Origin: an uncultured Gammaproteobacteria bacterium
GTDB lineage: Bacteria; Pseudomonadota; Gammaproteobacteria; Ga0077536
Assembly (NCBI GenBank): GCA_903866355.1
Contig: CAIPNE010000418.1
Location: 1 to 5,792, forward strand
Direction: 5' to 3'
DNA: 5,792 nucleotides
The position numbers were made by a program, and so were the translations under genes. The notes under the pieces were generated by a model that was not told the DNA's origin, did no database searches, and saw only the letters and a list, made by a program, of their open reading frames with translations. Position 1 is the stretch's first letter; each line of letters starts with the position of its first letter. Of the stretch, positions 1-5,792 are shown in pieces.

Positions 1-52
1 CATGGCGACAGGTCGAAACGGATGAGACAAACACCGAGATTTGGGCAAACGT

Positions 53-1159
53 ATGGAATTTATTGATCTAAAATCCCAGTACCGGCAGCTGAAGCCAGAA
101 ATCGATCGCCGCATTCAGGTGGTGCTGGATCATGGCCAGTACATCATGGGACCTGAGGTGGCGGAGCTAGAAACTCAACTGGCAGCCTACGTCGGCGTGC
201 GGCATTGCCTCGCGGTGGCGAGTGGTACCGACGCCTTGTTAATCGCCATGATGGCGTTAGGCATTAAGGCTGGGGATGAGGTTATCACTACCCCCTTCAC
301 GTTTTTCGCGACGGGCGAGATGATTGTGCTGCTAGGTGCCACGCCGGTGTTTGTGGATATCGACCCCGCCACTTACAACCTCGACCACACCCAACTCGAA
401 GCCGCGATCACGCCCCGCACCAAGGCCATCATGCCGGTCAGTCTGTATGGTCAGTGCGCAGAGTTTGATGCCATCAATGCCATTGCCGATCGGCATGGGC
501 TACCGGTCATTGAAGACGCCGCGCAGAGTTTTGGGGCGAGCTATAAAGGCCGGAAATCCGGTGGTTTGTCGCTGATCGGTTGCACCAGTTTTTTCCCGTC
601 CAAGCCGCTGGGTTGTTACGGCGACGGCGGCGCGTGTTTTACTAACGACGATGCCCTGGCCAAGTTGATGGGCGAAATCCGCGTGCACGGGCAAGACCGG
701 CGTTATCACCATCCGGTGATCGGGGTGAACGGGCGCATGGATACCATCCAATGCGCGGTGCTGCTGGCCAAGCTACCGTCGTTTCCTGATGAAGTGCGCA
801 AACGCGGTGAGTTGGGCGCGCTCTACACCACGCTGATCCGCGATGCCAATAGTGCCGTGACGCCGCCGTGCGTACTGGCTTACAACGCTTCGGTCTACGC
901 CCAGTATACGGTTGAGGTGGATGACCGCGACGCCGTGCAAGCACAACTGCAGCAACAGTCCATCCCGACCGCCGTGCATTATCCAACGCCGCTCCATCTG
1001 CAGCCGGCGTTTAGCGGGTTGGGTCTGGGCGTCGGCGCTTTCCCGCTTGCGGAACGCGCGGCCCAGCGCGTGATGAGTTTGCCCATGCACCCGCTATTGG
1101 AGGAGGCCGATCTAGAACACGTCGTGGCGGCGTTGATGGTCTGTACGGCTAAGCCCTAG
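53..1159 (+). CDS. wbpE: WbpE-like UDP-2-acetamido-2-deoxy-3-oxo-hexuronate aminotransferase (DegT/DnrJ/EryC1/StrS family)
   Basis: This is a cytoplasmic PLP enzyme of aspartate-aminotransferase fold type I, 368 aa from this start. In known WbpE proteins the reaction moves an amino group from glutamate to C3 of a UDP-3-keto-GlcNAc uronic acid, on the way to UDP-GlcNAc3NAcA/ManNAc3NAcA. Visible motifs are SGTDA (about 57-61, phosphate binding), VIEDAAQSFGA (about 152-162, with Asp155 facing the PLP ring nitrogen), SFFPSKPLGCYGDGG (about 179-193, with Lys184 as the Schiff-base lysine) and HGQDRRYHH (about 212-220). From memory, long stretches match Pseudomonas aeruginosa WbpE, including PVSLYGQCAEFDAINAIA and VMSLPMHP near the C terminus, and the length is normal. 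I chose ATG 53 because homologues start M-(I)EFIDLK; an in-frame TTG at 41 adds only four residues. The ribosome binding site is weak for either start (GGG at 43-45, GAG at 36-38). The exact substrate, gluco or another epimer, cannot be fixed from sequence alone. Confidence 0.93.
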   Translation: MEFIDLKSQYRQLKPEIDRRIQVVLDHGQYIMGPEVAELETQLAAYVGVRHCLAVASGTDALLIAMMALGIKAGDEVITTPFTFFATGEMIVLLGATPVFVDIDPATYNLDHTQLEAAITPRTKAIMPVSLYGQCAEFDAINAIADRHGLPVIEDAAQSFGASYKGRKSGGLSLIGCTSFFPSKPLGCYGDGGACFTNDDALAKLMGEIRVHGQDRRYHHPVIGVNGRMDTIQCAVLLAKLPSFPDEVRKRGELGALYTTLIRDANSAVTPPCVLAYNASVYAQYTVEVDDRDAVQAQLQQQSIPTAVHYPTPLHLQPAFSGLGLGVGAFPLAERAAQRVMSLPMHPLLEEADLEHVVAALMVCTAKP

Positions 1160-1263
1160 CGAGGAGGGCGTGTGTGGTGCGGTGGGTCTGGGTGTGAGAT
1201 CCACTCGCCTAGAGGCATGGCATGAGCGTTGGCCATCTGCACGCCGCGGGCCTCAGCGGAATC

Positions 1264-1283
1264 TGAATTAAGGTGAATTAAGG
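1264..1283. repeat. Perfect tandem duplication of TGAATTAAGG
   Basis: Two identical 10-bp units, TGAATTAAGG, sit head to tail at 1264-1273 and 1274-1283. They form a small AT-rich island in a GC-rich gap. The 10-bp period is close to one helical turn, so a protein site repeated on one face is possible, but two copies could equally come from slippage. Confidence 0.6.
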
Positions 1284-1546
1284 GCGAGATGTGCGAACTC
1301 ATTGACCCAAGGCACTAACGGGGCTCATTCACGAGCTTGTTCGGCTGGCCTGCGCCTCTGTGGTCAAGCAGATGGGTATTTTCAAATAAGTGCCGAGACG
1401 GGGTTTCTTGGGCTGCGAGAAAGCTTGCGCCAGCACCCCAACCACGCACGCGAGCGATGGTCACGTGCGGTATCGGCCGGTGCGTGCGCAAGCAAAAAGC
1501 CGGCGGGATTGTGGACAGTTGGCGAGCAACTGGGGTGTTTCGCCAT

Positions 1547-1565
1547 TGCCGTCACACTGACGGCA
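1547..1565 (-). terminator. Hairpin just downstream of the methyltransferase stop; possible terminator or mRNA 3' end
   Basis: The arms TGCCGTCA (1547-1554) and TGACGGCA (1558-1565) pair perfectly over 8 bp around a 3-nt loop, 5 bp past the methyltransferase stop codon. Position and stability suit a transcript end on the minus strand. Neither strand has a U-tract after the stem, so it does not meet the usual rho-independent pattern. It could instead protect the 3' end or mark a rho-dependent stop. Confidence 0.4.
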
Positions 1566-1570
1566 CGCCC

Positions 1571-2395
1571 CTACGTCTTGCGATACACATATTCGTCACA
1601 GCCCGAACCGAACAACCCTAGCTTGCCGCGGGTATCCAGAAAAGAGCGCACGGGTGTAAACCCCAGCTCGCTCATGGCTTGCGCGGTCTGGGCTGGGGTG
1701 ATGGATTCATAGGGCCAACCCCCCATCCAATCGTGGACATCATGAGCGAAATCCATGCCCCGGTTGGTTTGATATTCTTCAATGTGACGCTTGAAGTTAC
1801 GTCCGGTGAGTCGTAACGCCAGTTTGTACAGTGCGATATAGCCTGCCCGCAGCAGGCGTTGGGTTCGCGGCGAGGCATGGGCGTAGAAACGTTTTTCCAG
1901 TTTCCACAGCGAACACAGCGGGGTTTTTCGATACAGTGCAACCACCAATAGCCCGCCAGGAGCGACCGCGCCGGCCGCCGCTCGGAGTGCGCCGGACAAA
2001 TCGCCCGTGTGATGCAAAACGCCCCAAGAGTACACCACCCCAAACTGACCGAACCCGGCCTGTGCGAGGTCGAAGACGCTGTGTTCGCTCGCCCGCCAGG
2101 TAGCGGTGGGTGCGAGTTGCGTGAGCAGCGCGCGGGTGGTCGTCACGCTGTCCGGATCCAAGTCCGTTGCCACGACTTCTGCCGCACCCAGCTGCAGCGC
2201 GGCCAAGCTGTGCAGCCCCGAACCACAGCCCACGTCCAACCAGCGTTGGCCAGTCAGTTCATCGCCCACGAGGCGCTTCAGGCCAGCCACGGCCTCGGTT
2301 ATCTTGGCGGGCGTGACCAGTTCAGCATAGCTAGCCCAATTTTTACCAAAGGCGAAATGGGTATTTTGTTGCAGGAGATCGGCGGAATGATCCAT
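1571..2395 (-). CDS. Class I SAM-dependent methyltransferase of the polysaccharide-cluster type
   Basis: A 274-aa soluble protein with a Rossmann-type SAM domain. Motif I is WLDVGCGSGLHS (about 52-63), the acidic residue that binds the ribose hydroxyls lies in VATDLD (about 75-80), WGVLHHTGD (about 124-132) is the region after motif II, and PGGLLVVALYRK (about 146-157) is the fourth strand. The N-terminal FAFGKNWASY (about 14-23) and the C-terminal RGMDFAHDVHDWMGGWPYES (about 212-231) resemble, from memory, a methyltransferase family seen in O-antigen and other secondary clusters; the acceptor is not known to me. I used ATG 2395; AAGG lies about 10 nt upstream on that strand. It is the only gene on the minus strand and points away from the glycosyltransferase operon, so it is probably transcribed separately from the 2396-2528 region. 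O-methylation of a sugar is plausible, but a small-molecule or lipid target cannot be excluded. Confidence 0.85.
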   Translation of the reverse strand: MDHSADLLQQNTHFAFGKNWASYAELVTPAKITEAVAGLKRLVGDELTGQRWLDVGCGSGLHSLAALQLGAAEVVATDLDPDSVTTTRALLTQLAPTATWRASEHSVFDLAQAGFGQFGVVYSWGVLHHTGDLSGALRAAAGAVAPGGLLVVALYRKTPLCSLWKLEKRFYAHASPRTQRLLRAGYIALYKLALRLTGRNFKRHIEEYQTNRGMDFAHDVHDWMGGWPYESITPAQTAQAMSELGFTPVRSFLDTRGKLGLFGSGCDEYVYRKT

Positions 2396-2422
2396 CGTAG
2401 TGAAGCCTTGACCAGAGTGAGT

Positions 2423-2443
2423 GCGAGCGCAAAGTGCGCACGC
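2423..2443. repeat. Inverted repeat in the divergent promoter region, candidate operator
   Basis: The arms GCGAGCGC (2423-2430) and GCGCACGC (2436-2443) are reverse complements with one A-A mismatch around a 5-nt centre (AAAGT). The centre is about 38 bp upstream of the methyltransferase ATG. It could be a dimeric regulator site or a leader hairpin, but GC-rich DNA gives such repeats by chance fairly often. Confidence 0.35.
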
Positions 2444-2515
2444 TGATGCATTTGGCTGGAGCGGTCAAATTTTCTTGTGTGCGGGGGGCGACGCCCGGGC
2501 CGCGCAGGCGGCTTT

Positions 2516-2522
2516 GGTGAGG
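2516..2522 (+). promoter_or_regulatory. Ribosome binding site that fixes the GTG 2529 start
   Basis: GGTGAGG ends 6 nt before GTG 2529, which is ideal spacing. The open frame extends upstream to GTG 2421, but those extra 36 codons resemble no glycosyltransferase N terminus and would overlap most of the divergent promoter region. Starting at 2529 gives ITIVHLIPALDAGGAE, the expected first strand and glycine loop of the family. Confidence 0.7.
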
Positions 2523-2528
2523 CCTCCT

Positions 2529-3671
2529 GTGATCACCATTGTCCATTTGATCCCAGCGCTGGATGCCGGTGGGGCGGAGCGCTCGCTGACCAATCTCGTG
2601 ACTCGACTCGACCCCGCTCGTTTTCGCAATGTGGTGGTCTCCATGACCGGGCGAGGGGTATTTGCCGAGTCTATCGAACGCGCCGGCGTGCCGGTCTATA
2701 CCTTGGGGATGCAGCGCGGCCGACCCTCCTTGGGTGCGCTGTGGGCCTTACGCAAGCTCCTCAAAGTGTTCGAGCAAGACGCCCCTGTGGTGTTGCAGAC
2801 TTGGCTTTATCACGCGGACCTGCTGGGGCTTTTTGCCAGCGGTTTCGGCAGGTCGATAAACCTCGTCTGGAATGTACGTTGCTCTAACATGGCGCTTGGA
2901 CAGTATCGGGTGCTGACCCGCTGCGTACTCTGGCTGTTGGTGCGGTGCTCTGCCGCGCCGCGCGTGGTGGTTTCAAACAGCGAGGCTGGACGTCATCATC
3001 ATGTGGCGTTGGGTTACCGTGCGCCGTGCTGGCGGGTGATCCCCAACGGTTTCGATCCCGAAATTTGGCACCCAGACGCCGAGGCGAGGGCCACCATCCG
3101 CCAGCAACTAGGCGTCGCCGCGCAGGCCCCCTTAATAGGCTTGGTCGCACGGCGGGACCCCATGAAAGATCACGGAAATTTTCTGGCCGCGGCGGCCCTC
3201 ATTTTAGCCGCGCGCCCCGCGTGTCGCTTTGTCTTGGTGGGCGCCGGGAGTGTGGCGCTACAGGCAGAAATCTCTGACCCGGCGCTGCGCGCAGCCTGTG
3301 TCTCGCTGGACCATCACCCGGATGTGCCAGGGCTTACTGCGGCCTTGGACGTGGCCTGCCTGAGTTCTGCTTGGGGTGAAGCGTTCCCTAATGTGGTGGG
3401 GGAGGCAATGGCGTGCGGGGTGCCGTGTGTCGCGACCACCGTGGGTGACACAGCTCTTTTACTCGCCGACACTGGCCGGCTTGTACCCCCCCAAGATCCC
3501 ACGCGGCTGGCCGGAGCGTTGCTCGAAATTTTGGCGCTAGCACCAGCGCAGCGCGTGGCGCTGGGCCTGCGCGCGCGGGCCCGTATCCTCGAGCATTACA
3601 CTTTGGCGCACACCCTTGCGGCCTATGCCGCGCTGTACGAGCAGCTGAGTACTCGTGGTGTACACGCCTGA
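2529..3671 (+). CDS. GT4-family glycosyltransferase, WbnK-like (first of a tandem pair)
   Basis: Predicted retaining GT-B glycosyltransferase, 380 aa, which would add a sugar from a nucleotide donor to a lipid-linked glycan at the cytoplasmic face of the membrane. The N-terminal acceptor domain opens with HLIPALDAGGAERS (about 6-19) and contains TWLYHADLLG (about 91-100) and VSNSEAG (about 148-154). The C-terminal donor domain has GLVARRDPMKDH (about 204-215), with Arg208 and Lys213 as the likely diphosphate contacts, and the EX7E pair Glu284/Glu292 within GEAFPNVVGEAMACG. These motifs fit, from memory, the WbnK-like GT4 group. No transmembrane helix is evident; a hydrophobic patch at about 132-140 may touch the membrane. 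It is the first gene of the forward operon, and its stop is 8 nt before the next possible start. Donor and linkage cannot be read from sequence. Confidence 0.88.
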   Translation: MITIVHLIPALDAGGAERSLTNLVTRLDPARFRNVVVSMTGRGVFAESIERAGVPVYTLGMQRGRPSLGALWALRKLLKVFEQDAPVVLQTWLYHADLLGLFASGFGRSINLVWNVRCSNMALGQYRVLTRCVLWLLVRCSAAPRVVVSNSEAGRHHHVALGYRAPCWRVIPNGFDPEIWHPDAEARATIRQQLGVAAQAPLIGLVARRDPMKDHGNFLAAAALILAARPACRFVLVGAGSVALQAEISDPALRAACVSLDHHPDVPGLTAALDVACLSSAWGEAFPNVVGEAMACGVPCVATTVGDTALLLADTGRLVPPQDPTRLAGALLEILALAPAQRVALGLRARARILEHYTLAHTLAAYAALYEQLSTRGVHA

Positions 3672-3679
3672 ATACCCCC

Positions 3680-4903
3680 GTGCCAAAACAGCGCGACGCA
3701 GCGATGCCGCAGGGTCTTGGGTCGACGGGCGGGCAGCTGCCGCAGAAGCCGGCTAGGGTCGCGGTGTTGTTGCTGCTGCGCTCTCTGCACATGGGGGGCG
3801 CTGAGCGACAGCTAGCCTTGCTGGCGTGCGAACTCAAACATCGCGGACATGTTGTGATGGTGCTCAGTTTCTACGCAGGTGGTGTGATAGAAGCAGAGTT
3901 GCTGGCCGCAGGAGTTGTGGTGAGATCACTCAATAAACGGGGTCGTTGGGATCTTTGGCGACCACTGATCCGACTGGCACAGATCATTCGAGAGGCTGCG
4001 CCGCAGGTTATTTACAGCTTTATGACGGTGGGTAATTTGCTGGGCGTGTTGGCCTATTGGCTGGCACCCCGTGCCCGGTTGGTGTGGGGTATTCGCGCTT
4101 CAGATCCGCACTTGGCGCTGACCAAGGATCGCTTCGCACGGCTGGCCGCGTGGCTGGAGGCCTGCGCTGCCGGCATACCCTCGATCATCATTGCTAATTC
4201 ACATGCCGGTGCGGCTTTCCATCGCGGGCTAGGCTTTCCCGACGCTCGCTTGCGCGTCGTTCATAACGGCATCGATACGACACGGTTTTGTTTTGACGAG
4301 GCGGGTCGCGCGCGCTTGCGGGCCGCTTGGGGAATTGCTCCGGACGATATCCTGATCGGTTTGGTGGCACGCCTCGACCCGCTGAAAGGCCATCGCTATT
4401 TCATTGCCGCGGCGGCCGAAATTCTGGCCCATGAGCCACGGGCAAAATTTGTCATCGTGGGGCGTGGTGATCCGCTGTATGCGCAAACGCTCCGCCAACA
4501 GGTGGTGCGCGCCGGGGTCGTTGAACAGCTGTTATGGGTGGATGAGCACGCTGACATGGCAAGCGTGTATAGCGCGCTAGATTTGCTCACACTGCCCTCG
4601 CTCAGCGAAGGATTTCCCAACGTTTTGGGTGAGGCGATGGCGTGCGGGCTACGCGCGGTAGTGAGCGATGTAGGCGATAATGCCCGGCTACTGGGTGAGG
4701 CCGGCAGTGTCGTGGCGGCCGGGGACGCTGCAGCTTTGGCGGGTGCGACGCTCGCGCAAATTGCTGCGAGCCACCCGGCATCTCAGGGCCTGCGTGAAGC
4801 GATTCGCGCGCGAATCATCGAACGTTTCAGTGTTTCCAGCATGGTCGATCAGACCCTCTCACTCCTTAATTTGCCGTCATCAACATCAATAAATGAGCCC
4901 TAA
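3680..4903 (+). CDS. GT4-family glycosyltransferase, WbnK-like (second of a tandem pair)
   Basis: Predicted retaining GT-B glycosyltransferase, 407 aa from GTG 3680. The motifs parallel those of the gene before it: LLRSLHMGGAERQ (about 32-44), YSFMTVGNLLG (about 112-122), WGIRASDP (about 136-143), IIANSHAG (about 170-177), GLVARLDPLKGH (about 227-238, with Arg231 and Lys236) and the EX7E pair Glu310/Glu318 in SEGFPNVLGEAMACG. The donor domains of the two proteins are clearly related while the acceptor domains differ more, as expected for enzymes adding successive sugars. The start is uncertain. GTG 3680 and ATG 3704 have poor ribosome binding sites; GTG 3764 has AGGG 5 nt upstream but would leave a very short, uncharged first strand. 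The usual proline after the EAMACG motif is arginine here (CGLRAVV, residue 325). The gene overlaps nothing and ends 3 nt before the next start, so co-translation is likely. Confidence 0.87.
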   Translation: MPKQRDAAMPQGLGSTGGQLPQKPARVAVLLLLRSLHMGGAERQLALLACELKHRGHVVMVLSFYAGGVIEAELLAAGVVVRSLNKRGRWDLWRPLIRLAQIIREAAPQVIYSFMTVGNLLGVLAYWLAPRARLVWGIRASDPHLALTKDRFARLAAWLEACAAGIPSIIIANSHAGAAFHRGLGFPDARLRVVHNGIDTTRFCFDEAGRARLRAAWGIAPDDILIGLVARLDPLKGHRYFIAAAAEILAHEPRAKFVIVGRGDPLYAQTLRQQVVRAGVVEQLLWVDEHADMASVYSALDLLTLPSLSEGFPNVLGEAMACGLRAVVSDVGDNARLLGEAGSVVAAGDAAALAGATLAQIAASHPASQGLREAIRARIIERFSVSSMVDQTLSLLNLPSSTSINEP

Positions 4904-4906
4904 GCC

Positions 4907-5792
4907 ATGTGTGGAATAGCCGGATTATGGTCCAGTGGGGCGTCTGCTGGACTTGCAGAACTGCGCGCAAGCGGGCTCGCGATGACCGCCAGCCTCCACC
5001 ATCGCGGCCCCGACGCGGGTGCGGTGTGGGTAGACGCAGAAGCAGGCCTGGTATTGGGTCATCGCCGCCTGTCTATTCTGGATCTCTCGCCGGCGGGTGC
5101 CCAGCCCATGCAATCCCGATGCGGGCGTTATGTGTTGGTCTTTAACGGCGAGATTTATAATTTCGCACGCCTGCGCGAAGAACTGCTGCGCGGTGGGGCG
5201 AACTTCAAGGGTCATTCCGATACCGAAATCCTGTTAGAGGGGTTTGCCGCGTGGGGCTTCGAAGCCACGCTCAAACGGACCAACGGTATGTTTGCGCTGG
5301 CGCTGTGGGACCGTACGGAACGCGTGCTGTTGCTGGCGCGCGATCGTCTGGGCGAGAAACCGCTGTACTACGGCTGGCACGGCGGCAAATTTTTATTTGC
5401 CTCCGAACTGAAGGCTTTCCAAGCCTTGGATAATTTCACCCCACAAGTCGATCGGGATGTGCTGGCGCTCTACCTGCGCCACGGTTATGTGCCAGATCCC
5501 TTTTGTATTTATCGTGGATTGCGCAAATTGGGGGCCGGGCAGTGGCTTGCTTTAACCGCGCCGATCGCCGGCCAGTTACCCGCGCCGGTCGCCTATTGGT
5601 CCCTGCAGGCAGCGGTCGAGCAAGGCCGCGCGGCGCCGTTCTTAGGGGATCAGCGGGAGGCCGTCGACGCCCTGGAAGCGGCCCTAGATCAAGCGATAAA
5701 ACTGCGGATGGTGGCGGATGTGCCGCTCGGGGCGTTTCTCTCCGGGGGGATAGATTCCTCGACCATCGTGGCCCTGATGCAACGCCAGAGCA
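4907..5792 (+). CDS. asnB: Glutamine-dependent asparagine synthase-type amidotransferase, 3' end cut by the window
   Basis: The frame is open from ATG 4907 to the window edge (295 codons); family members are usually about 600-650 aa, so roughly half is seen. The N-terminal class II glutaminase domain begins MCGIAGLW with the nucleophile Cys2, followed by HHRGPD (about 31-36), GHRRLSILDL (about 51-60), FNGEIYN (about 79-85) and SDTE (about 104-107). The synthetase domain begins with the ATP pyrophosphatase loop SGGIDSS (about 279-285). Glutamine-derived ammonia would be passed to an AMP-activated carboxylate. In asparagine synthetase that is aspartate; related proteins in polysaccharide loci are thought to amidate uronic acids or make other amides. 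Only 3 nt separate it from the preceding glycosyltransferase stop, with a weak TGAG 9 nt upstream, so it is probably in that operon. This context favours a role in glycan modification, but a housekeeping AsnB is not excluded. Confidence 0.92.
   Translation, partial: MCGIAGLWSSGASAGLAELRASGLAMTASLHHRGPDAGAVWVDAEAGLVLGHRRLSILDLSPAGAQPMQSRCGRYVLVFNGEIYNFARLREELLRGGANFKGHSDTEILLEGFAAWGFEATLKRTNGMFALALWDRTERVLLLARDRLGEKPLYYGWHGGKFLFASELKAFQALDNFTPQVDRDVLALYLRHGYVPDPFCIYRGLRKLGAGQWLALTAPIAGQLPAPVAYWSLQAAVEQGRAAPFLGDQREAVDALEAALDQAIKLRMVADVPLGAFLSGGIDSSTIVALMQRQS

Larger units (their letters stand above)
1160..1570. other. Intergenic gap of about 410 bp without a convincing gene
   Basis: This gap lies between the tail-to-tail ends of wbpE (+) and the methyltransferase (-). 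A forward open frame enters it (1302-1712), but its translation resembles no family I know, it has no good ribosome binding site and it runs about 140 bp into the methyltransferase antisense. A reverse open frame of about 55 codons also lacks recognisable features. The gap holds a tandem decamer (1264-1283), a G-rich tract (1176-1192) and the hairpin at 1547-1565. I see no tRNA, no clear U-tract terminator after wbpE and no transposase remnant. For a packed polysaccharide locus the gap is long, so it may be a decayed gene or a recombination scar; that is inference. Confidence 0.6.
2396..2528. promoter_or_regulatory. Divergent intergenic region, expected to hold promoters for both directions
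   Basis: The methyltransferase starts leftward at 2395 and the glycosyltransferase operon rightward at 2529, so promoters for one or both should lie in these 133 bp. No strong sigma-70 pair is visible. TTGACC occurs on the plus strand (2408-2413) and on the minus strand (2463-2468), but neither has a good -10 hexamer 16-18 bp away. CTGATG (2443-2448), 17 bp before TCAAAT (2466-2471), is the best forward guess and is weak. The assignment rests on gene layout. Confidence 0.4.

Noticed and set aside
41..52. TTG 41 as the wbpE start
   Set aside because: It adds only four residues that homologues lack, and it has no better ribosome binding site than ATG 53.
1..52. Tail of an upstream gene
   Set aside because: Stops occur at 23-25, 64-66 and 69-71 in the three forward frames. 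Any of them could end an upstream gene, such as a wbpD- or wbpB-like one, but too few codons are visible to choose a frame or name a product.
642..986. Long antisense open frames inside wbpE, and similar ones opposite both glycosyltransferases
   Set aside because: They are third-position GC shadows of strong coding genes, with no domain, no ribosome binding site and no promoter.
1381..1546. Reverse open frame of about 55 codons downstream of the methyltransferase
   Set aside because: Its translation is rich in Arg, Pro and Ala with no family resemblance, and there is no ribosome binding site. Chance openness is likely in this base composition.
1302..1712. Forward open frame of 136 codons across the gap and the methyltransferase 3' end
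   Set aside because: It has no recognisable domain or good ribosome binding site, its composition is of the kind expected from GC-rich antisense, and it overlaps a well-supported gene on the other strand.
2421..2528. N-terminal extension of the first glycosyltransferase from GTG 2421
   Set aside because: The 36 extra residues do not look like a GT4 N terminus, a signal peptide or a membrane anchor, and a well-placed ribosome binding site precedes GTG 2529.
2529..5792. Exosortase (XrtA)-type exopolysaccharide locus
   Set aside because: Glycosyltransferases next to an amidotransferase also occur there, but no exosortase, PEP-CTERM protein or other marker lies in the window, and the glycosyltransferases look WbnK-like.

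Overview
The window is part of a surface-polysaccharide (O-antigen, capsule or exopolysaccharide) biosynthesis locus from a GC-rich bacterium. The codon use, the frequent GTG starts and the close match of the first gene to Pseudomonas WbpE point to a beta- or gammaproteobacterium. The sequence contains no species marker, so nothing finer can be claimed.

Layout, left to right. At 53-1159 (+) lies a PLP-dependent sugar aminotransferase very like WbpE, the enzyme that aminates C3 of a UDP-3-keto-HexNAc uronic acid. About 410 bp without a convincing gene follow (1160-1570). They contain a perfect 10-bp tandem repeat and, at the right end, a strong hairpin just past the stop of the next gene. A class I SAM methyltransferase lies on the opposite strand (1571-2395). 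A 133-bp divergent intergenic region (2396-2528) separates it from a forward operon of three tightly packed genes: two related GT4-family glycosyltransferases (2529-3671 and 3680-4903) and the N-terminal half of a glutamine-dependent asparagine-synthase-type amidotransferase (4907 onward, cut by the window edge). Gaps inside this operon are 8 and 3 nt.

How the genes could work together (inference). WbpE helps make a UDP-2,3-diamino-2,3-dideoxy-uronic acid, and the two glycosyltransferases add sugars to a lipid-linked repeat unit. The AsnB-type protein may turn a uronic-acid carboxyl into an amide, or may simply be a cellular asparagine synthetase. The methyltransferase may decorate the glycan. 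The rest of the pathway (WbpA/B/D/I-like enzymes, flippase, polymerase, initiating transferase) must lie outside the window if it exists.

I do not see an undescribed system here. The most useful leads are the combination of a diamino-uronic-acid aminotransferase with an amidotransferase, the inverted methyltransferase with its unexplained flanks, and the tandem glycosyltransferase pair.
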